The translations under genes and the position numbers were made by a program. DNA of 64,000 nt from Clostridium fessum (lineage in GTDB: Bacteria; Bacillota; Clostridia; Lachnospirales; Lachnospiraceae), in the NCBI RefSeq assembly GCF_003024715.1, contig NZ_PYLO01000007.1, positions 62,001 through 126,000 of the forward strand. The letters are read 5' to 3'. Of the stretch, positions 52,741 through 60,926 are shown in pieces; within the stretch, counting starts at the first letter, position 1, and the number at the start of each line of letters is the position of its first letter. The notes beneath the pieces were generated by a model. The model saw only the letters and a list, made by a program, of their open reading frames with translations. It was not told the DNA's origin and did not search any database.

Positions 52741-52889
52741 AAAAAGGCACATCCTTTTTTACGTGGAAAAATCGGAATTTACAGGAAGTGTGACAAGAAA
52801 GCCAAAACGGTATACTGGGAAAAAAGATTAAGAAAAGAATAAAGAGCTGGTTTTAATTGTAAAATTTATGGGGAACTAACATCAGCTTA

Positions 52890-52946
52890 TTGACATGAAT
52901 TTAAAAATAAGTATAATAATAGTTGAGTAATTGTTCAACTATTATT
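52890..52946 (+). promoter_or_regulatory. Promoter and 12-bp palindromic operator of cadC
   Basis: TTGACA (52890-52895), a 16-nt spacer and TATAAT (52912-52917). A perfect inverted repeat AATAATAGTTGA-N8-TCAACTATTATT (52915-52946) overlaps the -10, as expected for an ArsR/SmtB-type repressor released by metal. Confidence 0.85.
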
Positions 52947-52962
52947 ATTTGGAGGTGAATAT

Positions 52963-53322
52963 ATGTCAAAATCGTCTTATATTTGTAATTGCGATGTAAT
53001 TCATGAGGATATTGTGAATGATGTGAAATCCAAGATGCAGCCAAAAGATGATTATATCCAGTTGGCTTCTTTGTTTAAGCTATTTGGAGATGGAACTAGA
53101 GTACAAATCTTACACGCTCTAGAACAGAGTGAGATGTGTGTATGTGATCTTGCAGTGCTACTGGGGGTAACAAAATCTGCAATTTCGCATCAGTTAAAGG
53201 CATTACGCCTAGCGAATCTGGTAAAATTCCGTAAAGAAGCACAGATAGTTTACTACTCGCTGGCAGATGATCATGTGAAAGAGATTATTGACAAGGGATT
53301 TGAGCATCTTTGGCAGAAATAA
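52963..53322 (+). CDS. cadC: ArsR/SmtB-family metal sensor, CadC type
   Basis: A 119-residue repressor. The N-terminal ICNCD pair and the SEMCVCDLA motif in helix 3 give the Cys set of the CadC-type site that binds Cd, Pb or Zn. The winged helix (LLGVTKSAISHQLKALRLANLV) is clear. It is expected to leave its operator when metal binds. GGAGGTG lies 7 nt before the ATG. It precedes the P-type ATPase, and its operator motif ATAGTTGAGTAATTG is repeated in the 59-bp gap between them (53337-53351). Confidence 0.93.
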   Translation: MSKSSYICNCDVIHEDIVNDVKSKMQPKDDYIQLASLFKLFGDGTRVQILHALEQSEMCVCDLAVLLGVTKSAISHQLKALRLANLVKFRKEAQIVYYSLADDHVKEIIDKGFEHLWQK

Positions 53323-53336
53323 TATTTTTTAACATT

Positions 53337-53360
53337 ATAGTTGAGTAATTGAACAATTAA
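53337..53360 (+). promoter_or_regulatory. Second CadC-type operator, in front of cadA
   Basis: ATAGTTGAGTAATTG (53337-53351) is identical for 15 bp to 52919-52933 in the cadC operator and is followed by an imperfect TTGAACAA arm. It could allow separate control of the pump. Confidence 0.6.
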
Positions 53361-53381
53361 ACAAATTATAAGGAGATTATC

Positions 53382-55967
53382 ATGAAACGCATATTTCTAT
53401 TAAAAGGGTTGGACTGTCCAAATTGTTCCGCAAAAATTGAAAAAGAAGTCGGAGAGTTGGATGGAGTGCAATCCTCAGTGGTAAATCTGATGAAGCAGAC
53501 GCTGACAATCAATGTTGCTCCAGCTGCCGCAAATACAATAGCCAGTCAGATTGAAACGATTGTCCACAGCCATGAGCCAGATGTGGAGGTTCAGGAAGAA
53601 ACAATTATCCCCGTTACAAAGAGTTATTTGTTAAAGGGCTTGGACTGTCCGAACTGCTCCGCAAAAATTGAAAAAGAAGTCGGAGAATTGGATGGAGTAC
53701 AATCCTCAGTTGTAAATTTGATGAAGCAGACGCTGACAATCAATGTTGCTCCAACTGCCGCAAATACAATAGCCAGTCAGATTGAAACGATTGTCCACAG
53801 CCATGAGCCAGATGTGGAGGTTCAGGAAGAAACAATTATCCCCGTTACAAAGAGTTATTTGTTAAAGGGCTTGGACTGTCCGAACTGCTCCGCAAAAATT
53901 GAAAAAGAAGTCGGAGAATTGGATGGAGTACAATCTTCAGTTGTAAATTTGATGAAGCAGACGCTGACAATCAATGTTGCTCCAGTTGCCGCAAATACAA
54001 TAGCCAGTCAGATTGAAACGATTGTCCACAGCCATGAGCCAGATGTAGAAGTTTCCGAAATTGCACAGGAATACTATATACCTGCAAAAAAACAGGATAC
54101 CAATACATCCTATAACAATGAGGATAAGAAGTTGACAGTTCGTTTAGCGACTGGTGCAGCAATCTATGCCATTGGTATGGCATTGACTGTTTTTGCGAAA
54201 GTGCCACTGCCTATCGAATTAGCTTTTCTCATTGTTTCTTATGTTATTCTTGGTGGAGATGTTGTATGGCAGGCTGTGAGGAACATTTCAAAGGGGCGTG
54301 TATTTGATGAACATTTTTTGATGAGTGTTTCTACGATTGGGGCTTTTGTCATTGGTGAATATCCAGAAGCAGTTGCTGTTATGCTATTCTATCAGGTAGG
54401 TGAATTTTTTCAGTCATTGGCTGTTAAGCGTTCCAGAAAATCTATATCAGACTTAATGGATATACGTCCGGATTGTGCTACAGTCAGAAGGAACGGAGAA
54501 TTGATTACCATATCTCCTGAAAGTGTTGCCATTGGTGAGATTATTATTGTAAAGCCTGGTGAAAAAATCCCATTAGACGGTGTGGTATTGGATGGAGATT
54601 CTATGCTGGATACGAGTGCTTTAACTGGAGAATCGGTTCCGAGAAGCGTTCATAAAGGAGACGAAGCACTTTCCGGTTGTATGAATCAGACGGGTGTTTT
54701 AACGATTAAGACAACGAAAGCATTTGGTGAATCTACTGCTTCAAAGATTATTGATCTTGTGGAGAATGCGTCCAGTAGAAAAGCACCAACAGAAAATTTC
54801 ATTACTACATTTGCACGTTATTACACTCCTGTTGTTGTAATCTTAGCAGCTATTCTGGCAATTCTGCCACCAATCCTTCTTGGTGGAGGTTGGACAGAGT
54901 GGATTCGCAGAGGATTTGTTTTCCTTGTGGTATCTTGCCCATGTGCATTGGTCATTTCAATCCCGCTGACTTTCTTCGGAGGTATTGGTGCGGCATCTAA
55001 ACGAGGTGTTCTTGTAAAAGGAAGTAATTATTTAGAGGCGCTTAATAATGTCAGCATTATTGTGTTCGATAAAACCGGAACACTTACAAAGGGTGTTTTC
55101 AATGTGACTGATATTCTGCCTGCAAATGGATTTTCAAAAGAACAGGTTCTGGAGTATGCGGTCCAGGCAGAGAGCTTTTCTAACCATCCTATTGCAAAAT
55201 CCATTCTCTCTGCTTATGGAAAAGAAATTGACCAATCAGTTATCTCTGATTACAAGGAAATTTCCGGATATGGAATCAGTGCCATGGCAGGAAAGAAGAA
55301 AGTTTATGCTGGCAATACGAAACTTATGGATTCAGAGCATGTGGAGTACACAGCCTGTGAAAAAGTTGGTACAAAGGTTTATGTAGCAGTAGATGGTCAA
55401 TATGCCGGATGTATTTTGATAACAGATGAAGTAAAGCCGGACAGCAAAAAAGCAATTTCTGATTTGAAACATATCGGTGTGGAAAAAACAGTCATGCTTA
55501 CTGGTGATGATGAAAAAATTGGAAAGGCTGTTGCGGAAGAATTGCAGTTGGATGAATATTATGCACAACTGTTTCCTGATCAAAAAGTGGAAAAGGTTGA
55601 GCTTTTAGACAGTAAAAAGAGACAGGGAAGCAAATTAGCTTTTGTTGGTGATGGTATCAATGATGCTCCTGTCCTTGCTCGTGCGGATGTTGGTATCGCA
55701 ATGGGTGGTCTTGGTTCAGATGCGGCCATTGAAGCTGCGGATGTGGTTCTGATGACAGATGAACCATCTAAGCTGGTGGATGCGATTGATGTGGCAAAAG
55801 CGACAAAGCAAATTGTCATGCAGAATATAGTGATTGCCCTTGGAATTAAGAGTGTGTTCCTGATCCTTGGTGCTCTGGGTATAGCTGGAATGTGGGAAGC
55901 TGTATTTGGTGATGTAGGCGTTACCATAATTGCCGTCTTGAACGCAATGAGGATTTTGAAAAAATAA
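53382..55967 (+). CDS. cadA: Cd/Zn/Pb P1B-type ATPase with three tandem N-terminal metal-binding domains
   Basis: A heavy-metal efflux ATPase of 861 residues. Three heavy-metal-associated domains with GLDCPNC motifs stand at residues 6-82, 83-159 and 160-224; they are nearly identical 77-residue units. Then come a linker, membrane helices, TGES, the CPC metal-transport motif (SCPCALVISIPL), the phosphorylation site DKTGTLTKG, SNHPIAK and GDGINDAPVLA. The CPC class with CadC next to it points to Cd(II)/Zn(II)/Pb(II). AAGGAG lies before the ATG. Low-GC codon use differs from genes before 52.6 kb. Confidence 0.95.
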   Translation: MKRIFLLKGLDCPNCSAKIEKEVGELDGVQSSVVNLMKQTLTINVAPAAANTIASQIETIVHSHEPDVEVQEETIIPVTKSYLLKGLDCPNCSAKIEKEVGELDGVQSSVVNLMKQTLTINVAPTAANTIASQIETIVHSHEPDVEVQEETIIPVTKSYLLKGLDCPNCSAKIEKEVGELDGVQSSVVNLMKQTLTINVAPVAANTIASQIETIVHSHEPDVEVSEIAQEYYIPAKKQDTNTSYNNEDKKLTVRLATGAAIYAIGMALTVFAKVPLPIELAFLIVSYVILGGDVVWQAVRNISKGRVFDEHFLMSVSTIGAFVIGEYPEAVAVMLFYQVGEFFQSLAVKRSRKSISDLMDIRPDCATVRRNGELITISPESVAIGEIIIVKPGEKIPLDGVVLDGDSMLDTSALTGESVPRSVHKGDEALSGCMNQTGVLTIKTTKAFGESTASKIIDLVENASSRKAPTENFITTFARYYTPVVVILAAILAILPPILLGGGWTEWIRRGFVFLVVSCPCALVISIPLTFFGGIGAASKRGVLVKGSNYLEALNNVSIIVFDKTGTLTKGVFNVTDILPANGFSKEQVLEYAVQAESFSNHPIAKSILSAYGKEIDQSVISDYKEISGYGISAMAGKKKVYAGNTKLMDSEHVEYTACEKVGTKVYVAVDGQYAGCILITDEVKPDSKKAISDLKHIGVEKTVMLTGDDEKIGKAVAEELQLDEYYAQLFPDQKVEKVELLDSKKRQGSKLAFVGDGINDAPVLARADVGIAMGGLGSDAAIEAADVVLMTDEPSKLVDAIDVAKATKQIVMQNIVIALGIKSVFLILGALGIAGMWEAVFGDVGVTIIAVLNAMRILKK
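53397..54050 (+). repeat. Three 231-bp tandem repeats coding the metal-binding domains
   Basis: Units begin at 53397, 53628 and 53859 and differ at only a few positions, so they are a very recent triplication. The third merges into the linker. Confidence 0.9.
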
Positions 55968-55983
55968 GAAACGAGGTGGCAAT

Positions 55984-56502
55984 GTGAAACGGAAATTGAT
56001 TCTGTTAGCAGTTACAATTGTTTTTCTTGCAGGTTTCGGTGCACTTTTGCACTCACCGCCCTCTATGATTGATGCAGTCACAGGAGCAACACCGAAGTCA
56101 AAAAAGGCGGCTCAAGCCTCCGCACAGTTGGAAGGCTCTTATGTTCTCGGTATTAATATGATGTCAGATGGTCTCGACAACGAGAACACCCGGAATAAAT
56201 TAAAAGAATTGGCACTGGACGATTCGGAAACAAATGAAACAGATCTCATGAAAACGGACATTAGTTTTCGGTTATATGTATCTGAGACGGATTATCCGCT
56301 TGTCAGTTATGCTAAGAAACTCTGTGACAGGTTGAAACAGGCCGGTTTCTCCGTAGATCTGAAAGAGTACAGTAACACAATGATGCTATCAAGAGTGGTA
56401 AGTGGAAAGTATGATGTATTCCTGGCATCGGATGATTTTATTGACGTTACAACGCTAACACAGATGGACTATATGATCATGGACAGCGAAGAAATGAGGT
56501 GA
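55984..56502 (+). CDS. Membrane-anchored protein with flavinylation-like motif and SBP-like C-terminus
   Basis: A 172-residue protein that starts with GTG at 55984 after GAGGTGG. A signal-anchor helix spans residues 4-22. DAVTGAT at about 30-36 matches the Dxx(S/T)GA(T/S) motif where ApbE-type enzymes attach FMN, although no full FMN-binding domain is visible around it. Residues 95-160 (YPLVSYAKKLCDRLKQAGFSVDLKEYSN, then VVSGKYDVFLASD) resemble a lobe of family-5 solute-binding proteins. It begins 16 bp after cadA and precedes the fumarate-reductase-like trio. An electron-transfer role is a hypothesis; I cannot name the family. Confidence 0.6.
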   Translation: MKRKLILLAVTIVFLAGFGALLHSPPSMIDAVTGATPKSKKAAQASAQLEGSYVLGINMMSDGLDNENTRNKLKELALDDSETNETDLMKTDISFRLYVSETDYPLVSYAKKLCDRLKQAGFSVDLKEYSNTMMLSRVVSGKYDVFLASDDFIDVTTLTQMDYMIMDSEEMR

Positions 56503-56512
56503 GCGGGAATTT

Positions 56513-57052
56513 ATGAGAAAATGGAATACGATTTTGTCTGTTTTAATGCTTCTCATTTTTATGATTCATGGAATCATGGGCAGCTTTATGCTGAACGGAG
56601 TTGGAAGTAGCGCAGGGAAACTTCTTGCATGGATTGGTGTTGGTATTCTTGTTGTGCATACGGTGATTGGTGTCATCCTGACAGTTCAGAGTTTACAGAC
56701 AGCGAAGCAATCTGAAAAAATGTATCTGAAACAGAACGCCATATTCTGGGCGAGACGAGCCAGTGGGCTGGCAATGCTGATCCTGCTGTTCTTCCATATT
56801 GGCTTGTTTGGAAAGGTGCAGAATGGGACATATATTTTGTTCCCTTTTACAACGGTAAAGATGGTAACTCAGCTTTTGTTCGTGGCGGCAATCTTTGTTC
56901 ATATTTTTATCAATATCCGCCCATTGCTCGTATCGCTGGGAATCATCAGTTATAAAGAACGAAGGGGTGATATTTATTTGATTCTTTCGGTGCTCCTTCT
57001 GTTTATAGCGGGCGCAGTTATTTTCTATTATATTGGGTGGCAATATCTATGA
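56513..57052 (+). CDS. Membrane cytochrome b-like subunit next to a fumarate-reductase-like pair
   Basis: A 179-residue membrane protein with five predicted helices (about 6-28, 36-58, 81-102, 113-135, 150-172). Histidines in or near helices (His19, His49, His93, His125 by eye) are in positions suited to haem ligands, as in succinate dehydrogenase/fumarate reductase cytochrome b, but sequence similarity to a named family is weak. GAGGTGAGCGGG lies before the ATG. Its stop overlaps the flavoprotein start by 4 bp, so it is surely the membrane anchor of that complex. Confidence 0.7.
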   Translation: MRKWNTILSVLMLLIFMIHGIMGSFMLNGVGSSAGKLLAWIGVGILVVHTVIGVILTVQSLQTAKQSEKMYLKQNAIFWARRASGLAMLILLFFHIGLFGKVQNGTYILFPFTTVKMVTQLLFVAAIFVHIFINIRPLLVSLGIISYKERRGDIYLILSVLLLFIAGAVIFYYIGWQYL

Positions 57053-58593
57053 GTAAGACAATTATTATTATAGGTGCTGGACTGGCAGGACTTTCAGCGG
57101 CTTTGCAGGCAGCGGAAAATGGATGCAATGTAAAACTGGTTTCCTCCCTTCCGTCAGAGCGGGCACAGTCTGTTATGGCGGAGGGCGGTATCAACGCAGC
57201 TTTGAATACAAAAGATGAAAACGATAGTCCCGAAGAACATTTTACAGATACAATAAAGGCAGCATGTGGTCTGGCAGATCCAAATGCAGTTTGGGGAATG
57301 ACACAGGCAGCACCGGAGCTGGTGCACTGGCTGTTAAAACTTGGAGTTCAATTTAACATGAGCGGCTATGATGATGTGGATCTGCGGAATTTTGGCGGGC
57401 AGAAAAAGAAAAGGACTGCTTTTGCGCAGAGCGATACCGGGAAGCAGATCATGACAGCTATGATAGACGCTGTTCGCAGGAAAGAAGCATCTGGTATGGT
57501 AGAACGGTTCAGCCATCATTCTTTCCTAACACTTCGTCTGTGTGACAATATTTGTTGTGGCTGCGTAATCAGGGATGAATACAGTCAGGAGACTGTGGAA
57601 TTACCGGGGGATGCGGTTATTGTTGCCACCGGTGGTATGCACGGATTGTTTGGAAATACAACGGGTTCGCTGAGCAATACAGGAGAAGTCACCGCAGAAT
57701 TGTTCCGGCTTGGTGTTCCTCTGGCAAATGGTGAGATGATCCAGTATCATCCGACAACTGTGAAATGTGGTGGAAAACGCATGCTCATCAGCGAGGCGGC
57801 CAGAGGGGAAGGTGGTAGGTTGTTTGCCATGAAAGATGGAAAACAATGGTATTTCATGGAGGAAAAATACCCGGAGCTTGGAAATCTGATGCCACGAGAT
57901 ATTACCGCCAGAGAGATATGGAAGGTCAGCCATGAATCAGAGGTATTTCTTGACATGACGGAAATATCGGACGAGATTATTTCAAATAAGCTATCTGGTC
58001 TGGCAGACGATTGTATGACCTATCTGCATAAAGATATACGAAAGGAACCGGTGTCTGTTTTACCGGGAATTCACTATTTTATGGGAGGCATTCTGGTGGA
58101 TGAGCAGCACAGAACGCCGATTCAGAATCTTTACGCTGCCGGAGAATGCTGTGCCCAATATCATGGTGCCAACCGTCTTGGTGGAAATTCTCTGTTAGGA
58201 GCGTTATACGGAGGACGTGTTGCGGCAAAATCAGCATGCGAACAGGCAGATGTAGTAGATCTATCTTGTGCGACACAGATAGATTTTCCACCAGCGTCCC
58301 AAATTTCAGAAATAAAGCAATTAAACAAAGTGATGCAGGAGACTATGGGCGTTGTCAGAAATGAGAATACGTTGTTAAATGGGATTCAAACGGTACAAGC
58401 GCTGACAGGAAATCTTCCATTGCTTGGCATGGCAGTTCTAAAGAGTGCTCTTGCAAGAAAAGAAAGCCGTGGTGCACACTGGCGGGAGGATTATCCGAAG
58501 AGCAATGACGATGATTACCTTAAAACAACGGTAGCCAGATTTGATGGAAAGCAGATACAGATTTCCTTTGTACCTGTTCCAGAAAGGCGGTGA
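57049..58593 (+). CDS. Fumarate reductase/succinate dehydrogenase-type flavoprotein subunit
   Basis: An FAD-dependent dehydrogenase/reductase subunit, 514 residues. The Rossmann start IIIIGAGLAGLSAALQAAENG is followed by SVMAEGGINAAL (flavin region), HPTT, SEAARGEGG, MPRDITAREI (catalytic Arg region), HYFMGGI and GANRLGGNSLLGAL, all hallmarks of FrdA/SdhA/NadB proteins. The start at 57049 overlaps the previous stop by 4 bp. With the Fe-S and membrane subunits on either side this is a complete three-subunit reductase. Its substrate may be fumarate or another enoate; the sequence does not tell. Confidence 0.88.
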   Translation: MSKTIIIIGAGLAGLSAALQAAENGCNVKLVSSLPSERAQSVMAEGGINAALNTKDENDSPEEHFTDTIKAACGLADPNAVWGMTQAAPELVHWLLKLGVQFNMSGYDDVDLRNFGGQKKKRTAFAQSDTGKQIMTAMIDAVRRKEASGMVERFSHHSFLTLRLCDNICCGCVIRDEYSQETVELPGDAVIVATGGMHGLFGNTTGSLSNTGEVTAELFRLGVPLANGEMIQYHPTTVKCGGKRMLISEAARGEGGRLFAMKDGKQWYFMEEKYPELGNLMPRDITAREIWKVSHESEVFLDMTEISDEIISNKLSGLADDCMTYLHKDIRKEPVSVLPGIHYFMGGILVDEQHRTPIQNLYAAGECCAQYHGANRLGGNSLLGALYGGRVAAKSACEQADVVDLSCATQIDFPPASQISEIKQLNKVMQETMGVVRNENTLLNGIQTVQALTGNLPLLGMAVLKSALARKESRGAHWREDYPKSNDDDYLKTTVARFDGKQIQISFVPVPERR

Positions 58594-59300
58594 TTCACTT
58601 GGTATATAAAATAAGAATCAGGCGGCAGGAGAGTCAGAAATCAGACAGTTATTGGCAGGAATTTGAGTATGAAGGAAGCAAAAACAGCTCTGTTGCCACT
58701 GTTCTAAAGGAATTGAACAGTAGAACCCCTTTGAAAGATAACTCAGGAAATATAGTTACCCCCATCAGCTGGGAATGTAGCTGTATGGTGCGAAAATGTG
58801 GGGCTTGCGCCATGCTGATTAACGAACGTCCGAGGTTGGCATGCTCTACATTTCTACATACGTTAAAAGGTTCTACAATCATCTTGGAACCTTTAAGCAA
58901 ATTTCCGCTTGTAAGAGATTTGATCGTTGACCGGTCAATTCTGTTTGAAAATTTGAAAAAACTGAACCTTTGGCTTGAAAGTGAAGCTTATATGAATCCG
59001 TGGACACATGAACCGAGATACCAGTCGGCACGCTGTCTGATGTGTGGCTGCTGCCTTGAAGTGTGTCCTAACTTCTCTGCAAATGGGACTTTCGCAGGCG
59101 CTGTTGCTGCAGTCAACGCATTTCGGATTCTGAATGAAGAACAGGAAAGCACTCATTTGAATGAGATTTCTGCTGAATATAAGAAGAAATATTTTGAGGG
59201 ATGCGGGAAGTCGTTATCTTGTCATGATATTTGTCCGATTGGTCTGCCTGTGGAAGAACTACTTGTAAGGTCGAATGCAGCGGCTGTTTGGGGCAAATAA
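58590..59300 (+). CDS. Fumarate reductase/succinate dehydrogenase-type iron-sulfur subunit
   Basis: A 236-residue electron-transfer subunit. CSCMVRKCGACAMLINERPRLAC near residue 55-77 binds the [2Fe-2S] cluster; CLMCGCCLEVCPN (about 149) and CGKSLSCHDICPIG near the C-terminus bind the two further clusters. It starts with GTG at 58590, overlapping the flavoprotein stop by 4 bp. It links the flavoprotein to the membrane subunit. A terminator follows at 59332. Confidence 0.88.
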   Translation: MIHLVYKIRIRRQESQKSDSYWQEFEYEGSKNSSVATVLKELNSRTPLKDNSGNIVTPISWECSCMVRKCGACAMLINERPRLACSTFLHTLKGSTIILEPLSKFPLVRDLIVDRSILFENLKKLNLWLESEAYMNPWTHEPRYQSARCLMCGCCLEVCPNFSANGTFAGAVAAVNAFRILNEEQESTHLNEISAEYKKKYFEGCGKSLSCHDICPIGLPVEELLVRSNAAAVWGK

Positions 59301-59331
59301 AATGGATGATAAAAGCTATAATGAATGTATG

Positions 59332-59361
59332 AAGAGAATCAAAAACTTGATTCTCTTTTTT
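59332..59361 (+). terminator. Terminator after the reductase operon
   Basis: AAGAGAATCAA pairs perfectly with TTGATTCTCTT and ends in T6. Confidence 0.9.
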
Positions 59362-59373
59362 AAAATACATACA

Positions 59374-59422
59374 TTGACAAATATCTATGTATATATTATA
59401 TTGAACATAGACAATGATCAAT
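59374..59422 (+). promoter_or_regulatory. Promoter and operator region of arsR
   Basis: TTGACA (59374-59379), a 17-nt spacer, TATATT (59397-59402). CTATGT...ACATAG and TTGA...TCAA inverted motifs overlap the spacer and start region and may bind the ArsR product. Confidence 0.7.
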
Positions 59423-59435
59423 GTGAGGTGTCAAT

Positions 59436-59735
59436 ATGAATGCAATGGATGTGGCTTTGATATGTAAGGCTTTGGGCGATGCGAACCGGCTGGAAATTGT
59501 ACAGATGCTGTCGGATGGAGAAAAGTGCGGGTGTAAACTTTTGGAAAGATTTGAAATTACCCAGCCAACTTTATCCCATCATATGAAGATATTGGTAGGA
59601 TGCGGCCTTGTGAATGATCGTAAGGAAGGAAAATGGCATCACTATTCTTTGAATTGTGAGACATTGATGAATTACAAACACTTTATAGAATCCCTTACTT
59701 GCCTTGGATGCGGTGACGGGGATTGTTGTAAATAA
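59436..59735 (+). CDS. arsR: ArsR-family metalloregulator (arsenic type)
   Basis: A 99-residue winged-helix repressor. GEKCGCKLLE carries the vicinal Cys pair that senses arsenite in ArsR proteins, and ITQPTLSHHMKILVGCGLV is the recognition helix. The C-terminus CLGCGDGDCCK adds five more cysteines. GAGGTG lies before the ATG. It should control an arsenite exporter, but the next gene has been destroyed, so it now appears to regulate only itself and the fragment behind it. Confidence 0.9.
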   Translation: MNAMDVALICKALGDANRLEIVQMLSDGEKCGCKLLERFEITQPTLSHHMKILVGCGLVNDRKEGKWHHYSLNCETLMNYKHFIESLTCLGCGDGDCCK

Positions 59736-59754
59736 TTAAAGGAGAGCAGATATC

Positions 59755-59844
59755 ATGAAAAAAGAATTAAATTCAGGAATTAGTTTTTTCCAGCGTTACC
59801 TGACTGTAACCTGCCAAACATCAATCTGGGGCAGTTGCAGATAA
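59755..59844 (+). pseudogene. 5' fragment of an Acr3-type arsenite exporter gene
   Basis: A good ribosome site (AAAGGAGAG) and ATG at 59755 are followed by about 18 codons (MKKELNSGISFFQRYLTV) that match the start of Acr3/ArsB proteins. Then the frame breaks and stops at 59842-59844. This is the normal next gene after arsR, lost by deletion. Confidence 0.65.
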
Positions 59845-60194
59845 TTCTCGCAGCAGCGGGCTTACTTTCTGTATTAGCAACGGTTAGCTATATGTTGTTC
59901 CTGTCTGCAAAATGTAAAGACACATTGACAGTTTTGCTGATCTCTATCGTAGTTCTTCTCATGCCGCTTTTTGCTTATGTGGCGATGGGAGCAACATGGC
60001 TCTCTACCATACTTCCATCTGCCGGAATTGGTATGCAGAACAATTTCCTTTCTCAGCTTGCAAATTTCAATTATCTGAATATCGGTGGAATGAGTTTCTG
60101 GACACCGCATGTTATTTTGATTTCGGCAGGAATTGAATTATTTGTGTTTACATTCTTGGCGATTCATTCCTATTGCAGACATCAGGTAGCATAA
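59808..60194 (+). pseudogene. C-terminal fragment of a multi-helix membrane protein (ABC-2 permease-like)
   Basis: From the junction, a different frame gives about 128 residues with three or four hydrophobic helices (ILAAAGLLSVLATVSYMLFL, then TVLLISIVVLLMPLFAYVAM, then a helix near the end). The LPNINLGQLQ stretch just before the helices is typical for the middle of a bacteriocin/multidrug ABC permease. It has no start codon with a ribosome site. It is fused out of frame to the Acr3 fragment. The exact family is uncertain. Confidence 0.55.
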
Positions 60195-60263
60195 AAGAAG
60201 TTCAAAATAGAATGAATTGATTATCTGCCGCATGACGGCAAAAGAAAAACCAGACAATTTAGA

Positions 60264-60294
60264 ACGGCGACTTTGATTTTCAGAGCCGCCGTTT
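60264..60294 (+). terminator. Terminator after the ars remnant
   Basis: AACGGCG (60264-60270) pairs with CGCCGTT (60288-60294), followed by TCTTT. Confidence 0.65.
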
Positions 60295-60377
60295 CTTTGC
60301 GTTTATACAAACCTATGATGAATTTTCCGGAAATATTATAGCTAATAGTTATTTAAACTGTTGTATTTGTTTAAAAA

Positions 60378-60617
60378 TTAAAAAATATCTAATGAGTCTT
60401 CCGCATCTACCCACATCTGCAAATTTCCATCAAGATATAATCTTGCATATTCAAGAGGATCATCAATGGCGAGTGCGTTTAATGCACAGTCTGATCCTGA
60501 TGTGGTTTTTAAGTCCTTTTCAGCTTCCCAACAGTCAATGCGGAGCATATAGCCAACAGAGGTATAAACATCAATACTGTTGCGCTTGGGATTGTATTCT
60601 GCAAATATTGTTCTCAT
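60378..60617 (-). CDS. Small hypothetical protein (DUF6061-like)
   Basis: A 79-residue protein starting MRTIFAEYNPKRNSIDVYTS and rich in Asp/Glu towards the C-terminus. It resembles the small DUF6061 proteins often met near mobile elements of Clostridia, function unknown. AAGGAG lies 9 nt before the ATG at 60617. It contains no membrane segment or recognised motif. The 309 bp behind it towards 60926 hold nested repeats and no gene. Confidence 0.6.
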   Translation of the reverse strand: MRTIFAEYNPKRNSIDVYTSVGYMLRIDCWEAEKDLKTTSGSDCALNALAIDDPLEYARLYLDGNLQMWVDAEDSLDIF

Positions 60618-60732
60618 CGTATCAAATCTCCTTATCGTTAAATCAATCATTTGTTGCAAAAATCAGAAGCATTTCAATCAGTTCACCATGTCACTTTTAT
60701 TTTGTGTTATACTGTTTTATAGGATTTTTTTG

Positions 60733-60817
60733 CCCTTGTATTTGCCCTTATCAGAGTTCGTAAACACTGGTGGGACAATATAACACAAGGGAAACAATAA
60801 GGGAAAGTTCACCAGTG
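60733..60817. repeat. Nested direct and inverted repeats (possible recombinase arm sites)
   Basis: CCCTTGT and CCCTTAT lie 12 bp apart (60733, 60745); their complements ACAAGGG and ATAAGGG lie 12 bp apart on the other side (60785, 60797). CACTGGTG (60765-60772) and CACCAGTG (60810-60817) form another inverted pair. Such arrays resemble integrase arm-type or origin sites. Confidence 0.45.
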
Positions 60818-60926
60818 ATAAATTCAGTGTTTTCAAGGGTTTGCGGAGAATTTAATAACAAAATATAACAGTTATTAAATCTCTTAAAACAGGTGAAATC
60901 TCAATCGGAATTTGTGGAGGTGTTGA

